Source: JADFOI01 sp965218935
GTDB lineage: Bacteria; Acidobacteriota; UBA6911; RPQK01; JADFOI01
DNA length: 64,000 nucleotides
Reading direction: 5' to 3'
NCBI GenBank assembly: GCA_965218935.1
Contig: CBDCMH010000011.1
Coordinates: 124,001-188,000, forward strand
In this document: one piece after another, positions 1 to 8,537 of the stretch
Numbering within the stretch: the first letter of the stretch is position 1
How the letters are laid out: each line of letters opens with the position of its first letter
Position numbers and translations under genes: made by a program
Notes under the pieces: generated by a model
Database searches by the model: none
The model's input: the letters and a program-made list of their open reading frames with translations, nothing else
Told to the model about the DNA's origin: nothing

Positions 1-176
1 AACCGGAAGCCATTCGAAGAGCACTTTGGGGTGTAAAAGTGCAGGGCGTGAACGGTCCCATCAGCTTCTTCAAACAGGGCCCCAAGGGGAAGGAAAGCGG
101 CCAGAATCAGCCCACCATTTATATTGTGCAAGTCAAGGGCGGGGAGGTTACCCTTCCTGCTTTCATGAAGAACTAG
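1..176 (+). CDS. ABC transporter substrate-binding protein, C-terminal fragment (LivK-like)
   Basis: The frame is open from the window edge (first full codon at position 3) to a TAG at 174-176 and encodes about 57 C-terminal residues. The peptide ends in a VQVKGGEVTLPAFMKN-type tail, with a preceding segment resembling the 'G.ISF...G.......YIVQVK.G' end of periplasmic leucine/isoleucine/valine-type binding proteins. It lies 145 bp upstream of livH on the same strand, where the binding protein of this transporter class is commonly encoded. The assignment rests mainly on this position and the short tail. The N-terminus and export signal are outside the window, and the ligand cannot be told. Confidence 0.6.
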   Translation, partial: PEAIRRALWGVKVQGVNGPISFFKQGPKGKESGQNQPTIYIVQVKGGEVTLPAFMKN

Positions 177-321
177 GACAATCGGGTTACTGTCCTCACT
201 CCAGGGAGACCTGGCTGCAGGGCGATTCTTCCTTTTTCCCGTCGGCCAGTGGTAAAGGCCGTCTGAGAGAAGCAATAAAGCCGACGGGGAGACCTTTGCG
301 TCGGGCTCGGAGATAGCTTCA

Positions 322-1194
322 TTGGACCAATTTCTCCAACATGTACTGAACGGACTGATTCTGGGTGGGATTTACGCCCTTCTGGGAATCGGCCTCACGC
401 TGATCTTCGGGATCATGAACGTGGTGAATTTCACCCACGGTGAACTTTACTCCTTTGGGGCCTATATGGTCTTCGGCACGGTCATGGTTCTGGGGGGCAA
501 CTTTTTTCTCGGACTCCTGGTGGCGGTGGCGCTGGGTGCCCTTTTAGGTGGGGTCCTCGAGTGGATTCTTCTACGGCCACTCAGGGGGGCGAGCATCGAC
601 ACCACCATGCTGGTGATGATCGGAGCCTGGATCGTCATGCAGAACAGCGAGCAGTTGATCTGGACCGGCGTCGCCAAGTCGATCAATCACCCCTTTCCAC
701 AGGAACCGTTGGTCCTGGGTCCGCTCTCGGTCTCCTGGATCCGTGTTTTCGTTTTCCTCATGGCTGCGCTGCTCATCTTAGCGGCGCACCTTCTCATTCA
801 CAGGACGAAACTGGGCAAGGCGATGCGCGCCACTTTTCAGGACCCTCAAGCGGCCGCGCTCATGGGAGTGCACATCGAAAGCATCCACACCATCACGTTC
901 GCCTTTGGCTCCTGTTTGGCGGCGGCAGCGGGCGCGCTGCTCGGCCCCGTCTTCGTCGTCTACCCCACTATGGGAGACCACGCGGCCCTTAAGGCGTTCG
1001 CGATCGTAATCTTGGGAGGTCTCGGCAGCTTCGTTGGAGCCTCCGTCGGCGGCCTGACCCTGGGTATTGCCGAGGAGATGGGGGCGGGTTACATCTCCTC
1101 GGGCTATCGGGACGCCATGGGTTTTCTCATCATCATGGTCGTCTTATTCTTCAGGCCTACCGGCCTGTTCGCCCGCTCGGGGCGCATCGGATGA
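322..1194 (+). CDS. livH: Branched-chain amino acid-type ABC transporter permease LivH
   Basis: This 290-residue inner-membrane permease has about eight hydrophobic segments. It carries the family hallmarks VNFTHGELYSFGAYM near residues 35-49 and the ILGGLGSFVGASVGG loop near residue 235, which contacts the ATPase. It forms the translocation heterodimer with LivM, whose gene overlaps its stop codon by 4 bp (ATGA). The start is TTG at 322 and gives a normal family N-terminus; no ATG in the frame explains the N-terminal helix better. The family imports branched-chain amino acids but also amides, urea and aromatic acids. The substrate here is not determinable, although nearby amino-acid and amide enzymes are compatible with nitrogenous substrates. 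Confidence 0.93.
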   Translation: MDQFLQHVLNGLILGGIYALLGIGLTLIFGIMNVVNFTHGELYSFGAYMVFGTVMVLGGNFFLGLLVAVALGALLGGVLEWILLRPLRGASIDTTMLVMIGAWIVMQNSEQLIWTGVAKSINHPFPQEPLVLGPLSVSWIRVFVFLMAALLILAAHLLIHRTKLGKAMRATFQDPQAAALMGVHIESIHTITFAFGSCLAAAAGALLGPVFVVYPTMGDHAALKAFAIVILGGLGSFVGASVGGLTLGIAEEMGAGYISSGYRDAMGFLIIMVVLFFRPTGLFARSGRIG

Positions 1195-2240
1195 ACCGCT
1201 GGCTGTGGTGGGCCTGGTTGGCTTTCTGGTTCTCTATCCCCTTCTGGATGGACAATCTGTACTACCTCCACATCCTGATCAACACCGGTATCTTTGCGAT
1301 CGCGGCCATGAGCTTGAACCTTCTTCTGGGCTACACGGGGCAGCTCAGCCTTGGTCATATCGCCTTTTTCGGCATCGGCGCCTACACAAGCGCCCTGATC
1401 TCCCTCGGTTTCGATCTGCAGATCCCGATGGGAGGAGAAACTCATGTTTTTGAATTCCCTGCCTCCCCCGTCTGGGCAGGCCTCCTCTCGGGCATCCTCA
1501 TGGCCGGGATTTTTGGCTGGCTGATCGGAAAGCTCTCCTTTAGATTGAGAGGCGCCTACTTTGCCATCGTAACGATCAGCTTCGCTGAGGTAGCGAAGCT
1601 GGTATCGCTCAACTGGGTGGACCTCACGGAAGGTCCCATGGCCCTCACTAACATTCCGCCTGTAACCCTGATGATTCCGGGCCTCTGGGAGCTCACCTTC
1701 TTCGGGAAAACGCCCAACTACTACCTCGTCCTGTGCGCCTGCATTGTTTCCTATATCGTGGTGAAGCGCCTGGTTCATTCCAGGGCCGGAAGGGCCTTCA
1801 TCGCCTTGCGGGAGAATGAACCGCTCGCCGAATCAGTAGGTGTGGACCCCACTCGCTTCCTGGTACTGGCGGCGGTGGTCTCAGCCGGGATGGCGGGCGC
1901 TGCGGGTGGGCTGTATTCCCATTACACCAGGATCGTAGATCCGGACATTTTCCTGTTCACCTATACGGTCACCATGGTGATCATGGTGGTCACGGGCGGA
2001 AAGGGAACGCTGGCCGGCCCCATCGTTGGGGCCCTGGCCTTTGGAATCCTGCCCGAAGTCCTCCGAGAAATGGCCCGTCCCGAGGTCCAGTGGATCCTTT
2101 ACGGCGGCATTATGATCCTCATAGTCTTCTTTTTACCCGAAGGAATCGTGCCCGCAGTGGTGGCCTGGTGGGAGGGCCGCTTCAAGCCTGACTCCGGCTC
2201 CTCCACAACACCTGCGAAAGCCCGCAAGGAAACGACATGA
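1191..2240 (+). CDS. livM: Branched-chain amino acid-type ABC transporter permease LivM
   Basis: This 349-residue polytopic permease is the partner of LivH. Family motifs seen are NLLLGYTGQLSLGHIAFFG near residue 43 and the cytoplasmic coupling segment FIALRENEPLAESVGVD near residue 203, followed by the GGKGTLAGPIVGA loop near residue 266. About nine or ten membrane helices are apparent, and a short charged tail of about 30 residues follows the last helix. Four-base overlaps with livH and livG imply one mRNA and translational coupling. The length is ordinary for the family (roughly 300-360 residues). Confidence 0.93.
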   Translation: MNRWLWWAWLAFWFSIPFWMDNLYYLHILINTGIFAIAAMSLNLLLGYTGQLSLGHIAFFGIGAYTSALISLGFDLQIPMGGETHVFEFPASPVWAGLLSGILMAGIFGWLIGKLSFRLRGAYFAIVTISFAEVAKLVSLNWVDLTEGPMALTNIPPVTLMIPGLWELTFFGKTPNYYLVLCACIVSYIVVKRLVHSRAGRAFIALRENEPLAESVGVDPTRFLVLAAVVSAGMAGAAGGLYSHYTRIVDPDIFLFTYTVTMVIMVVTGGKGTLAGPIVGALAFGILPEVLREMARPEVQWILYGGIMILIVFFLPEGIVPAVVAWWEGRFKPDSGSSTTPAKARKETT

Positions 2241-3031
2241 CCCGGACAGCAGCAGGCACGAGAAACGTTCTCTCGATAGACAGAGTGTCGGTCCACTTCG
2301 GAGGCCTGGTGGCACTCTCCGACTTGAGCTTGACTGTTCGTGAGGGCGAGATAGCCAGCCTGATCGGTCCCAATGGGGCGGGCAAGACAACCGCCTTCAA
2401 CGTCATCACCGGCTTTTTGCGCCCGACGAAAGGTTCCGTATACTACAAGGGTCAACCTCTCAACAGGCTTCGCCCCAGCCAGATCGCAGCTCTCGGCGTC
2501 GTCCGTACCTTCCAGAAAACCAGGGTCTTCGGCGGGATTTCTGTGTTGGAAAACGTCCTGACCGGCCTTCATCTGCGGGCGCAGGTGAAGGCCTGGGAGA
2601 TCCTTCTCGCTGTGCCTCGTGTGAGCCGGCAGGAGAAAAAGCTTCGGGACCTGGCCATGGAAACCCTCGAGTTCGTCGGCCTGGCGGATCGGCACAACGA
2701 ATTGGGAAAGGCGCTGCCCTACGGCGAGCAGTGCCTCCTCGAAGTGGCCGTGTCGATGGGGGCAAACCCCTCCCTCCTGCTTCTGGATGAGCCGGTCTCA
2801 GGAATGAACCCATCCGAGACGAACAACTTCATGGAAATGATCAGAAAGATCCGGCGGCGCGACATCACCGTTTTTCTGGTCGAACACGACATGAGGATGG
2901 TGATGGGGGTGTCGGACCGTGTGGCCGTCCTGAACCAGGGGAAAATCATTGCCCAGGGAAGGCCCGAGGAGATTCAGCGCAATGCCGAGGTCATTCGCGC
3001 CTACCTTGGGTACGGGGTGAAACGTGCTTGA
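2237..3031 (+). CDS. livG: Branched-chain amino acid-type ABC transporter ATP-binding protein LivG
   Basis: This 264-residue ATPase energises the LivHM channel at the cytoplasmic face. Walker A GPNGAGKT is at residues 44-51, Walker B LLLLDEP near 180-186, and the H-loop EHD near 216. The signature region reads LPYGEQCLLEV (about 160-170). The second half of the usual LivG signature (QRRLEIARAL) is altered, with Cys and Leu at the normally basic positions, but the catalytic motifs are intact. Its start overlaps the livM stop by 4 bp and its end overlaps the livF start by 8 bp, so it is part of the same tightly packed operon. Confidence 0.92.
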   Translation: MTRTAAGTRNVLSIDRVSVHFGGLVALSDLSLTVREGEIASLIGPNGAGKTTAFNVITGFLRPTKGSVYYKGQPLNRLRPSQIAALGVVRTFQKTRVFGGISVLENVLTGLHLRAQVKAWEILLAVPRVSRQEKKLRDLAMETLEFVGLADRHNELGKALPYGEQCLLEVAVSMGANPSLLLLDEPVSGMNPSETNNFMEMIRKIRRRDITVFLVEHDMRMVMGVSDRVAVLNQGKIIAQGRPEEIQRNAEVIRAYLGYGVKRA

Positions 3032-3737
3032 GATTGAAGGTCTGGTTTGCCTCTATGAGAAGGTGAGGGCGGTGGACGAACTCTCCCTGCGGGTGAAAAA
3101 GGGTGAGCTGGTCTCCCTGATCGGCGCCAACGGCACAGGTAAGACCACCACTCTGAAAGCAATCTCCGGCCTTCTGAGACCTGCGGCAGGGCGCATCGTC
3201 TTTCAAGGCGAAGAAATTCAAAATGCCTCGACCCGGTCGATCCTCTCGCGAGGCATTGCCCATTGCCCCGAAGGTCGGCACATCTTCCCCTATTTGTCGG
3301 TGCAGGAGAACCTCGACATGGGCGCCTATCTTCGTCGCGATGTTGAAGGCATGGCTGGGGATCTGCGGAAAGTCTTTGACCGCTTTCCTGTTTTGGAGGA
3401 ACGCCGCCGGAAAATGGCCGGCACGCTTTCGGGGGGGGAGCAGCAGATGCTCGCCATCGGGCGGACTCTGATGTCAGGTCCGAGGTTGATTCTCTTTGAC
3501 GAGCCCTCATTGGGATTGGCTCCGAACCTAGTGCAAACGACCTTTGATATCATTCGGGAGATCCGTGACCAGGGGGTCACGGTCCTGATGGTGGAGCAGA
3601 ATGCTTACGCGGTCCTGGAGATGGCGGACCGAGCATATCTTCTGGAGTCTGGAAAGGTTGCGCTGGAAGGAACTGGCCAGGAATTGCTCAACAATCCCCA
3701 CGTAAAAGACGTCTACCTGGGTTTGTCAAGTATCTAG
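3024..3737 (+). CDS. livF: Branched-chain amino acid-type ABC transporter ATP-binding protein LivF
   Basis: This second ATPase subunit is 237 residues, the standard LivF size. Walker A GANGTGKT is at residues 34-41, the signature LSGGEQ at 135-140 and Walker B LILFDE at 155-160, followed by the EPSLGLAPNLV D-loop typical of LivF. The start is GTG at 3024, inside the last codons of livG. With livHMG it completes a canonical high-affinity importer. It is the last gene of the run. The 165 bp downstream are unusually AT-rich and contain a perfect palindrome, but no clear terminator. Confidence 0.93.
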   Translation: MLEIEGLVCLYEKVRAVDELSLRVKKGELVSLIGANGTGKTTTLKAISGLLRPAAGRIVFQGEEIQNASTRSILSRGIAHCPEGRHIFPYLSVQENLDMGAYLRRDVEGMAGDLRKVFDRFPVLEERRRKMAGTLSGGEQQMLAIGRTLMSGPRLILFDEPSLGLAPNLVQTTFDIIREIRDQGVTVLMVEQNAYAVLEMADRAYLLESGKVALEGTGQELLNNPHVKDVYLGLSSI

Positions 3738-3747
3738 TATTAATTAA

Positions 3748-3761
3748 GTGCTAATTAGCAC
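3748..3761. promoter_or_regulatory. Perfect 14-bp palindrome downstream of livF
   Basis: GTGCTAATTAGCAC is a perfect inverted repeat in an AT-rich patch (TTAATTAAG precedes it) of the 165-bp gap between livF and the hydroxyacid dehydrogenase gene. Its size and symmetry resemble an operator for a dimeric regulator of the downstream gene. A weak hairpin (5-bp arms, AATT loop) is the alternative. There is no T-run after it, so it is not a convincing terminator. Confidence 0.35.
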
Positions 3762-3902
3762 GTTATGGACGTTAATTGGTCACGCGGAAGCCCGGTTGGC
3801 CAGGCCCAGATTGCCACAAAGCCCTGGTTGTACTAACCTACCGGTGGACCATTTGCTGGCACGCATTATGAGGATCCTCAACCAAAGTTTCCGGGAGTTG
3901 CC

Positions 3903-5012
3903 ATGAAAAAACATCGGGTTTTTGCCACTTGTGACATTGGAAGCGAGGCTCTCCACCGGTTGATTGAACAAGGTTACGAGTTAGAGGTCTACGACCAGGT
4001 GGAGCCACCCCCGAAGGCTCTCATCGTGGAAAAGGTCGCCTCCGGCATTGATGCTCTCATCACAACCCTCCGGGACGAGATCGATGAAGAAATCTTTCAG
4101 GCAGGCAAAGATAAGCTGCAGGTCATTGCTCAGGACGCCGTTGGATTCGACAATATTGATCGGGAGACAGCCAACCGATATCAGATACCCTTTACCCATA
4201 CCTCCGAGGTACTGACAGGAGCCACGGCGGAGTTTGCTTTTTTCATCCTGGGCTGCCTTTCGCGAAAGCTCTATACCAGCGAAAGACTGGTGCGCGAGAA
4301 CAAATGGAAAACCTGGCATCCCTATGAACCCATCCTGGGGGATGAGGTCACGGGTAAGACGGTAGCCGTCATGGGAACCGGGCGAATCGGCAAGGCTTTC
4401 GCACTCAAGTGCACGGGACTGGAGATGGACATTCTTTGCCACGATGCAGTTGTAGAGGATCACGAATTTGTAGCTTCCGTACAGAAGCTTTTCGACCTCA
4501 GACTCGAGTCAGGGCTGTCCCGGAACCACAGGACTATCCGCTATGTTGGCTTGGAAGAGGCATTGCAAAAGGCCGACTATGTCAGTTTACATGTGCCCTT
4601 AACCCCAGAGACTCATCCCCTCATTGACAGCCGCACCTTGGATTTGATGAAGCCTACGGCTTACCTAATCAACACTTCCCGCGGCCCCGTGGTGGATGAA
4701 CTGGCACTTCACCGCGCTCTGAAGGAGAACAAGATAGCCGGCGCGGCACTGGATGTCTTTGAGAAGGAGCCGCTGCCTGAAGATTCCCCTCTGCGAGATC
4801 CGGAGCTGGAGGATCGATTAAGGTTGTTTCATCATTTCGCCAGCGGCGGACGCCAGACGCGCCTCTCCCCCGATCCGGAAGTGGGGATGGCTGGACGCTG
4901 TGTTCAAGGGCTGATCGACGTCCTGGAAGGTCACTATGATGGGGCTCCCTCCCGCATGCCTTACGTGGTCAACAAGGAGGCCTTCCCGACTGATACCGAT
5001 CAGCAGCCGTAA
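3903..5012 (+). CDS. D-isomer-specific 2-hydroxyacid dehydrogenase
   Basis: This predicted cytosolic NAD-dependent oxidoreductase interconverts 2-oxo acids and D-2-hydroxy acids. The Rossmann motif GTGRIG is at residues 158-163 within VTGKTVAVMGTGRIGKAF. NTSRGPVVDE (Arg260) and AALDVFEKEP (Glu287/289) match the catalytic Arg and Glu, and a histidine pair near 310 replaces the usual 'TPHIA' surroundings of the catalytic His. At 369 residues it is longer than the usual 310-340. The extra length lies mostly around residues 183-213, after the nucleotide-binding motif, as in D-lactate-dehydrogenase-like members. GGGAG stands 5 bp before the ATG and supports the start. The substrate is not resolved. 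Confidence 0.85.
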   Translation: MKKHRVFATCDIGSEALHRLIEQGYELEVYDQVEPPPKALIVEKVASGIDALITTLRDEIDEEIFQAGKDKLQVIAQDAVGFDNIDRETANRYQIPFTHTSEVLTGATAEFAFFILGCLSRKLYTSERLVRENKWKTWHPYEPILGDEVTGKTVAVMGTGRIGKAFALKCTGLEMDILCHDAVVEDHEFVASVQKLFDLRLESGLSRNHRTIRYVGLEEALQKADYVSLHVPLTPETHPLIDSRTLDLMKPTAYLINTSRGPVVDELALHRALKENKIAGAALDVFEKEPLPEDSPLRDPELEDRLRLFHHFASGGRQTRLSPDPEVGMAGRCVQGLIDVLEGHYDGAPSRMPYVVNKEAFPTDTDQQP

Positions 5013-5337
5013 CTTGTAACTGCTGAAGGGTTGGGGCGCTTTTTCGAAGCCTCCGACTCCGACCCTGGTCAGTTAGGATTTGCATTGTTTCTTACCCCCA
5101 AAAGTGTTGGTGGGGCTGGGCCTTCTGCTGCTTTACAGTTTGATCTCTCCCGGGGCTCTTCAACAGACGTGATTTTCTGTCATACTGGCCTTTCTGCTGG
5201 GACGATCCGTAGCTCGATAGAGAGAGCTTGTAGGTAGCCCGGAAAGGGGACTGTCACTTTTAAGAGGGTGGGAGCGCTCCCTGGTCAAATCTGTGGTGGA
5301 TGGATCGGCCAGAGCCGTAGTCAGGAGAGCATAATTC
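5013..5337. other. 325-bp gap with a 12-bp palindrome upstream of ald
   Basis: No protein-coding or RNA gene is recognised here. The gap holds a perfect palindrome GGGAGCGCTCCC at 5270-5281, about 57 bp before the ald start codon, a position where a dimeric regulator could act. A possible ribosome-binding sequence AGGAG lies about 10 bp before the GTG start of ald. No riboswitch fold was recognised. Confidence 0.4.
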
Positions 5338-6450
5338 GTGAAGGTCGGTCTTCCTAAAGAAGTGAAGGACAACGAATATCGGGTCGGTTTGGTCCCAGCC
5401 GGTGCCCAGGCTTTAGTGGAGGATGGGCATATCGTCCTGGTTGAGACAGAGGCAGGCCAGGGCTCGGGCTTCTCTGATGAGGAGTACGCCGCGGCCGGCG
5501 CCAGGATTTCGGACAGCGCCGACGATCTCTTTGCGCAAAGCGAGATCGTGGTCAAGGTGAAGGAACCCACCGAGGGAGAGTATGCCAGACTTCGAGAGGG
5601 ACAGATTTTATCCACTTACCTGCATTTAGCTTCGGCCCCGGAGCTGACCCGGGTTCTCTTGGAGAAGCAGGTCATCGGCGTGGCCTATGAGACGATTCCA
5701 GATCGGAATGGAAGCTTGCCCTTACTGACACCCATGAGTGAAGTGGCCGGACGCATGTCTATTATGATGGGATCCTATTACCTGCAGAAGACAAGAGGGG
5801 GACGGGGAGTCCTTCTGGGAGGGGTCCCTGGCGTTCCTCCTGCCCTAGTGGTCATCATCGGAGGCGGGACGGTGGGGATCAACGCCACCAAGATGGCACT
5901 GGGCCTGGGGGCAAAGGTTTGGATTCTGGACCTGGACCTGGATCGGCTCCGACATATTGACGATTTATTTTTTGGCCAGATTGAAACCCTTATCTCCAAT
6001 ACCTACAACATTGCCCAAGCCACCGAGCATGCGGATCTGGTCGTCGGCGCTGTCCTGATCCCTGGTGCCAGCGCGCCAAAGCTCATCACACGCGAGATGG
6101 TCGCCTCGATGCAGCCGGGATCGGTAATCGTGGACGTGGCGGTGGACCAGGGAGGGTGCTGTGAAACGACCCGGCCCACCACTCACAGTGAACCCATTTA
6201 TACGGTCGATGGAGTCCTTCACTACTGTGTGACGAATATGCCCGGCGCCATGCCGCGGACTTCCACCTTTGCGCTGACTAATGCCACGCTTCCCTATATT
6301 CGCAAGATAGCCGCCTTGGGACTGAAGGATGCAATCCGAGAATATCCTCTTTTGAAGGACGGTGTGAACGTCTACAAGGGTCACGTGACGTGTGAACCCG
6401 TAGCCAGATCTCAGAATTTAGCCTATCGGGACCTCGATGAGCTACTTTGA
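5338..6450 (+). CDS. ald: Alanine dehydrogenase
   Basis: This enzyme performs NAD-dependent oxidative deamination of L-alanine to pyruvate and ammonium (reversible) in the cytosol. At 370 residues it matches the family length. The four residues known from the Mycobacterium tuberculosis enzyme are present at the same numbers: Arg15, Lys75, His96 and Asp270. The nucleotide-binding motif is IIGGGTVG near 173-180. The start is GTG at 5338; the N-terminus MKVGLPKEVKDNEYRVGLVP is classical for the family, so the start is secure. Its 3' end overlaps by 9 bp the end of the convergent 2Fe-2S gene. With the liv importer upstream, it suggests growth on amino-acid nitrogen. Confidence 0.95.
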   Translation: MKVGLPKEVKDNEYRVGLVPAGAQALVEDGHIVLVETEAGQGSGFSDEEYAAAGARISDSADDLFAQSEIVVKVKEPTEGEYARLREGQILSTYLHLASAPELTRVLLEKQVIGVAYETIPDRNGSLPLLTPMSEVAGRMSIMMGSYYLQKTRGGRGVLLGGVPGVPPALVVIIGGGTVGINATKMALGLGAKVWILDLDLDRLRHIDDLFFGQIETLISNTYNIAQATEHADLVVGAVLIPGASAPKLITREMVASMQPGSVIVDVAVDQGGCCETTRPTTHSEPIYTVDGVLHYCVTNMPGAMPRTSTFALTNATLPYIRKIAALGLKDAIREYPLLKDGVNVYKGHVTCEPVARSQNLAYRDLDELL

Positions 6451-6816
6451 ATGGCGGGAAGAAAGCCGTTCACCGGCGGGTAGGATGTCGGTCACCAGGT
6501 CCCGTATCAGGGGCCGTTTGGGAAGAGGCTCAACGGTAACGGGCTCCTTGCCCAGCCTTTCCGTGCAGGCGTAAACCACCTTTCCATCAACCAGCGCGCT
6601 GCACTCCTTGCAGGCGTTGGCGTTGATACAACTATAGCGCATGGCCAGGCTCGAATCGACATTCTGGCGAACCCAGATCAATGCATCCAGAACCGACATA
6701 CCCTCCTCCCAGGGAACCTCAAAGGTATCGTAGTGTGGAGGATCGTCTGGTCCGCCGCGGCGAACGCGCACTTGAGCTATTTCTTGTCCCTCTCGAGGCT
6801 TTGAAGCTGAGCTCAA
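6442..6816 (-). CDS. Minimal 2Fe-2S subunit of a fumarate reductase/succinate dehydrogenase-like enzyme
   Basis: This 124-residue protein corresponds only to the N-terminal plant-ferredoxin-type domain of SdhB/FrdB. The cysteines Cys63-x5-Cys69-x2-Cys72-x11-Cys84 lie in CINANACKECSALV...VYAC and could hold one 2Fe-2S cluster; SdhB normally has C-x4-C-x2-C. The C-terminal domain with the 4Fe-4S and 3Fe-4S clusters is absent, and the reading frame ends cleanly, so this looks like a native short form rather than a truncation. Its ATG overlaps the stop of the flavoprotein gene (ATGA), pointing to a 1:1 complex. No membrane anchor gene follows, so the partner and electron acceptor are unknown. Confidence 0.75.
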   Translation of the reverse strand: MSSASKPREGQEIAQVRVRRGGPDDPPHYDTFEVPWEEGMSVLDALIWVRQNVDSSLAMRYSCINANACKECSALVDGKVVYACTERLGKEPVTVEPLPKRPLIRDLVTDILPAGERLSSRHSK

Positions 6817-8537
6817 ATCGCCACCCCTTCCCCCTCGGCTTTCACTACAGGCACCCTGCGAATCGTCAGGGAGTCCCCTTCCCGAGCGAGCACCTGGTTC
6901 TCTTCCCAGGCGGGATCCTGATCCGGAAAATCCTCCCGCTGGTGGGCTCCGCGGCTTTCCTGGCGATGCAGAGCCGCCAGTGCAACCGTCTCGGCCGAAT
7001 CCAGCATACTGCGCAGTGAAAACCAGTCTTGAAGATCCATATTGAAGGGTTGACTGGGGGCAATGGGCAGACGAGGAAGAACCTCGTGACGCAGTTCCCG
7101 GATGCGCTCCAGGGCGGAACGGAGCTGTGCTTCCGTCCGAAAGGATCCCACTTTCTCACTCATGAGTTTCTTGAGCTCTACCTGGACGGCCGGGGGAGTC
7201 AGTTCTCCCTCGGCGGTCTGCCGGCGAGGGATCGCTTCAAGGTGTCGAATGTTGTCTTGCACCAGAGACAGCCAGTTCTTTGAGGGCCCCGACCTCTTTC
7301 CTTGCTCGCTCAGTACAGCCTGGGCAGCCAGTCGACCTGCCCGTTCTCCGAAAACCAGGGCCTCGGTCAGAGCGTTTCCAGAAAGCCGGTTGGCACCATT
7401 GGCCCCGCCGACGATCTCGCCAGCACCGTAAAGCCTGGACACCCGGGTCTCCATGGACTCATTCACCCGAAGGCCGCCCATCTGGTAGTGAGCCATGGGA
7501 GCCACTTCGATCGCCATTTGAGTCAGGTCGATGTCGTTTTTCAACAGGCGATCAATGACGGGTCCGAAGGCTTCTCGCAAACGTTCTTCGGGGACGTGTC
7601 GGAAATCGAGGTAAGCACCGCCGTGGGGAGAGCCTCTTCCCGCCTCCACCTCCTTCAGGATGGCATAGGAAGCCAGATCGCGGGGAGCCCGGTACTTCCC
7701 ACGATCCTCACTTCCATAGCGCTCAATGAACTCCTCGAACTGACCATTCAGAAGACGACCCCCCAACTTGTAGCGGAAGGGATCCCACATGATGGGATCC
7801 ATACCCACGAGTCGGGGGGCCAGATGGGCAATGGGGAAGAACTGCACAAATTCCATGTCCACCAGTTCTACCCCCGCCCGCAGAGCCATCGCATAGCCAT
7901 CACCACCCATATTGGTAGAGCCGCTGTTACGGTCGTACAGTTTCGTCAAACCGCCGGCCGCAAGAATAGTCGCTCCGCTCCGAAAGGCAATGGGTTCACC
8001 ACTGACCTGGTTCAATCCCACGGCCCCTACCGCCTGTCCGTCGTCCACCAGGATTTCTGTGATTTCCAGATTACTGATCCGCTGGATGTTCTCACCCTTC
8101 CTTACCTGCTTCTGCAAGGTGGTGGTCATGGCTGGCCCGGTATTGATAAAGTCGACGTAAACACAGCGCCGCCGGCTGTGGCCCGGGGCTATTTCCTGTT
8201 TGATGTGATCGTTTTCCCGTGCCCAACCGATTTTCCAGGAATCCAGTTCCAAAATACGTTCGGGCCCGTCACGGCACAGGAGGCGGGCCAGTTCCTCGTT
8301 GCACAGCCCACGGCCTGCTTTCACGGTATCGGCAAAGTGCTGCTTCCAGTCGTCAGGCTCCTGCTGACCGATGGCCGCGGCTACGGTCATTTGCGCCATA
8401 ATGGTCGCCCCCCCTCGCCCCACCAGACTCTTATCAAGAAGAAGCACCTGCGCTCCTTCACGGGCGGCTGCCACGGCGGCATACATGCCGGCACCCCCAG
8501 CCCCAACGACGAGTATATCTCCCGTCAGCTCTCTCAC
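6813..8537 (-). CDS. FAD-binding fumarate reductase/succinate dehydrogenase-type flavoprotein
   Basis: This 574-residue flavoprotein has the N-terminal dinucleotide motif VVGAGGAGMYAAVAAAREG (GxGxxG at residues 12-17). It carries the family segments HYQMGGLRVNE (substrate-site His and Gly-Gly loop) and RLSGNALTEALVFGERAG (FAD contact and catalytic Arg region), ending in the helical C-terminal domain. It is in the SdhA/FrdA/AspB/AprA superfamily. The substrate is unresolved: succinate, fumarate, or a related dicarboxylate or amino acid. It is translationally coupled to the creatininase-like gene upstream and to the 2Fe-2S gene downstream by 4-bp overlaps, so the three are one operon and probably one pathway. 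Confidence 0.85.
   Translation of the reverse strand: MRELTGDILVVGAGGAGMYAAVAAAREGAQVLLLDKSLVGRGGATIMAQMTVAAAIGQQEPDDWKQHFADTVKAGRGLCNEELARLLCRDGPERILELDSWKIGWARENDHIKQEIAPGHSRRRCVYVDFINTGPAMTTTLQKQVRKGENIQRISNLEITEILVDDGQAVGAVGLNQVSGEPIAFRSGATILAAGGLTKLYDRNSGSTNMGGDGYAMALRAGVELVDMEFVQFFPIAHLAPRLVGMDPIMWDPFRYKLGGRLLNGQFEEFIERYGSEDRGKYRAPRDLASYAILKEVEAGRGSPHGGAYLDFRHVPEERLREAFGPVIDRLLKNDIDLTQMAIEVAPMAHYQMGGLRVNESMETRVSRLYGAGEIVGGANGANRLSGNALTEALVFGERAGRLAAQAVLSEQGKRSGPSKNWLSLVQDNIRHLEAIPRRQTAEGELTPPAVQVELKKLMSEKVGSFRTEAQLRSALERIRELRHEVLPRLPIAPSQPFNMDLQDWFSLRSMLDSAETVALAALHRQESRGAHQREDFPDQDPAWEENQVLAREGDSLTIRRVPVVKAEGEGVAI

Noticed and set aside
26..316. 96-codon plus-strand open frame at the window start
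   Set aside because: It overlaps in another frame the recognisable C-terminus of the binding protein and runs through the intergenic gap; no domain.
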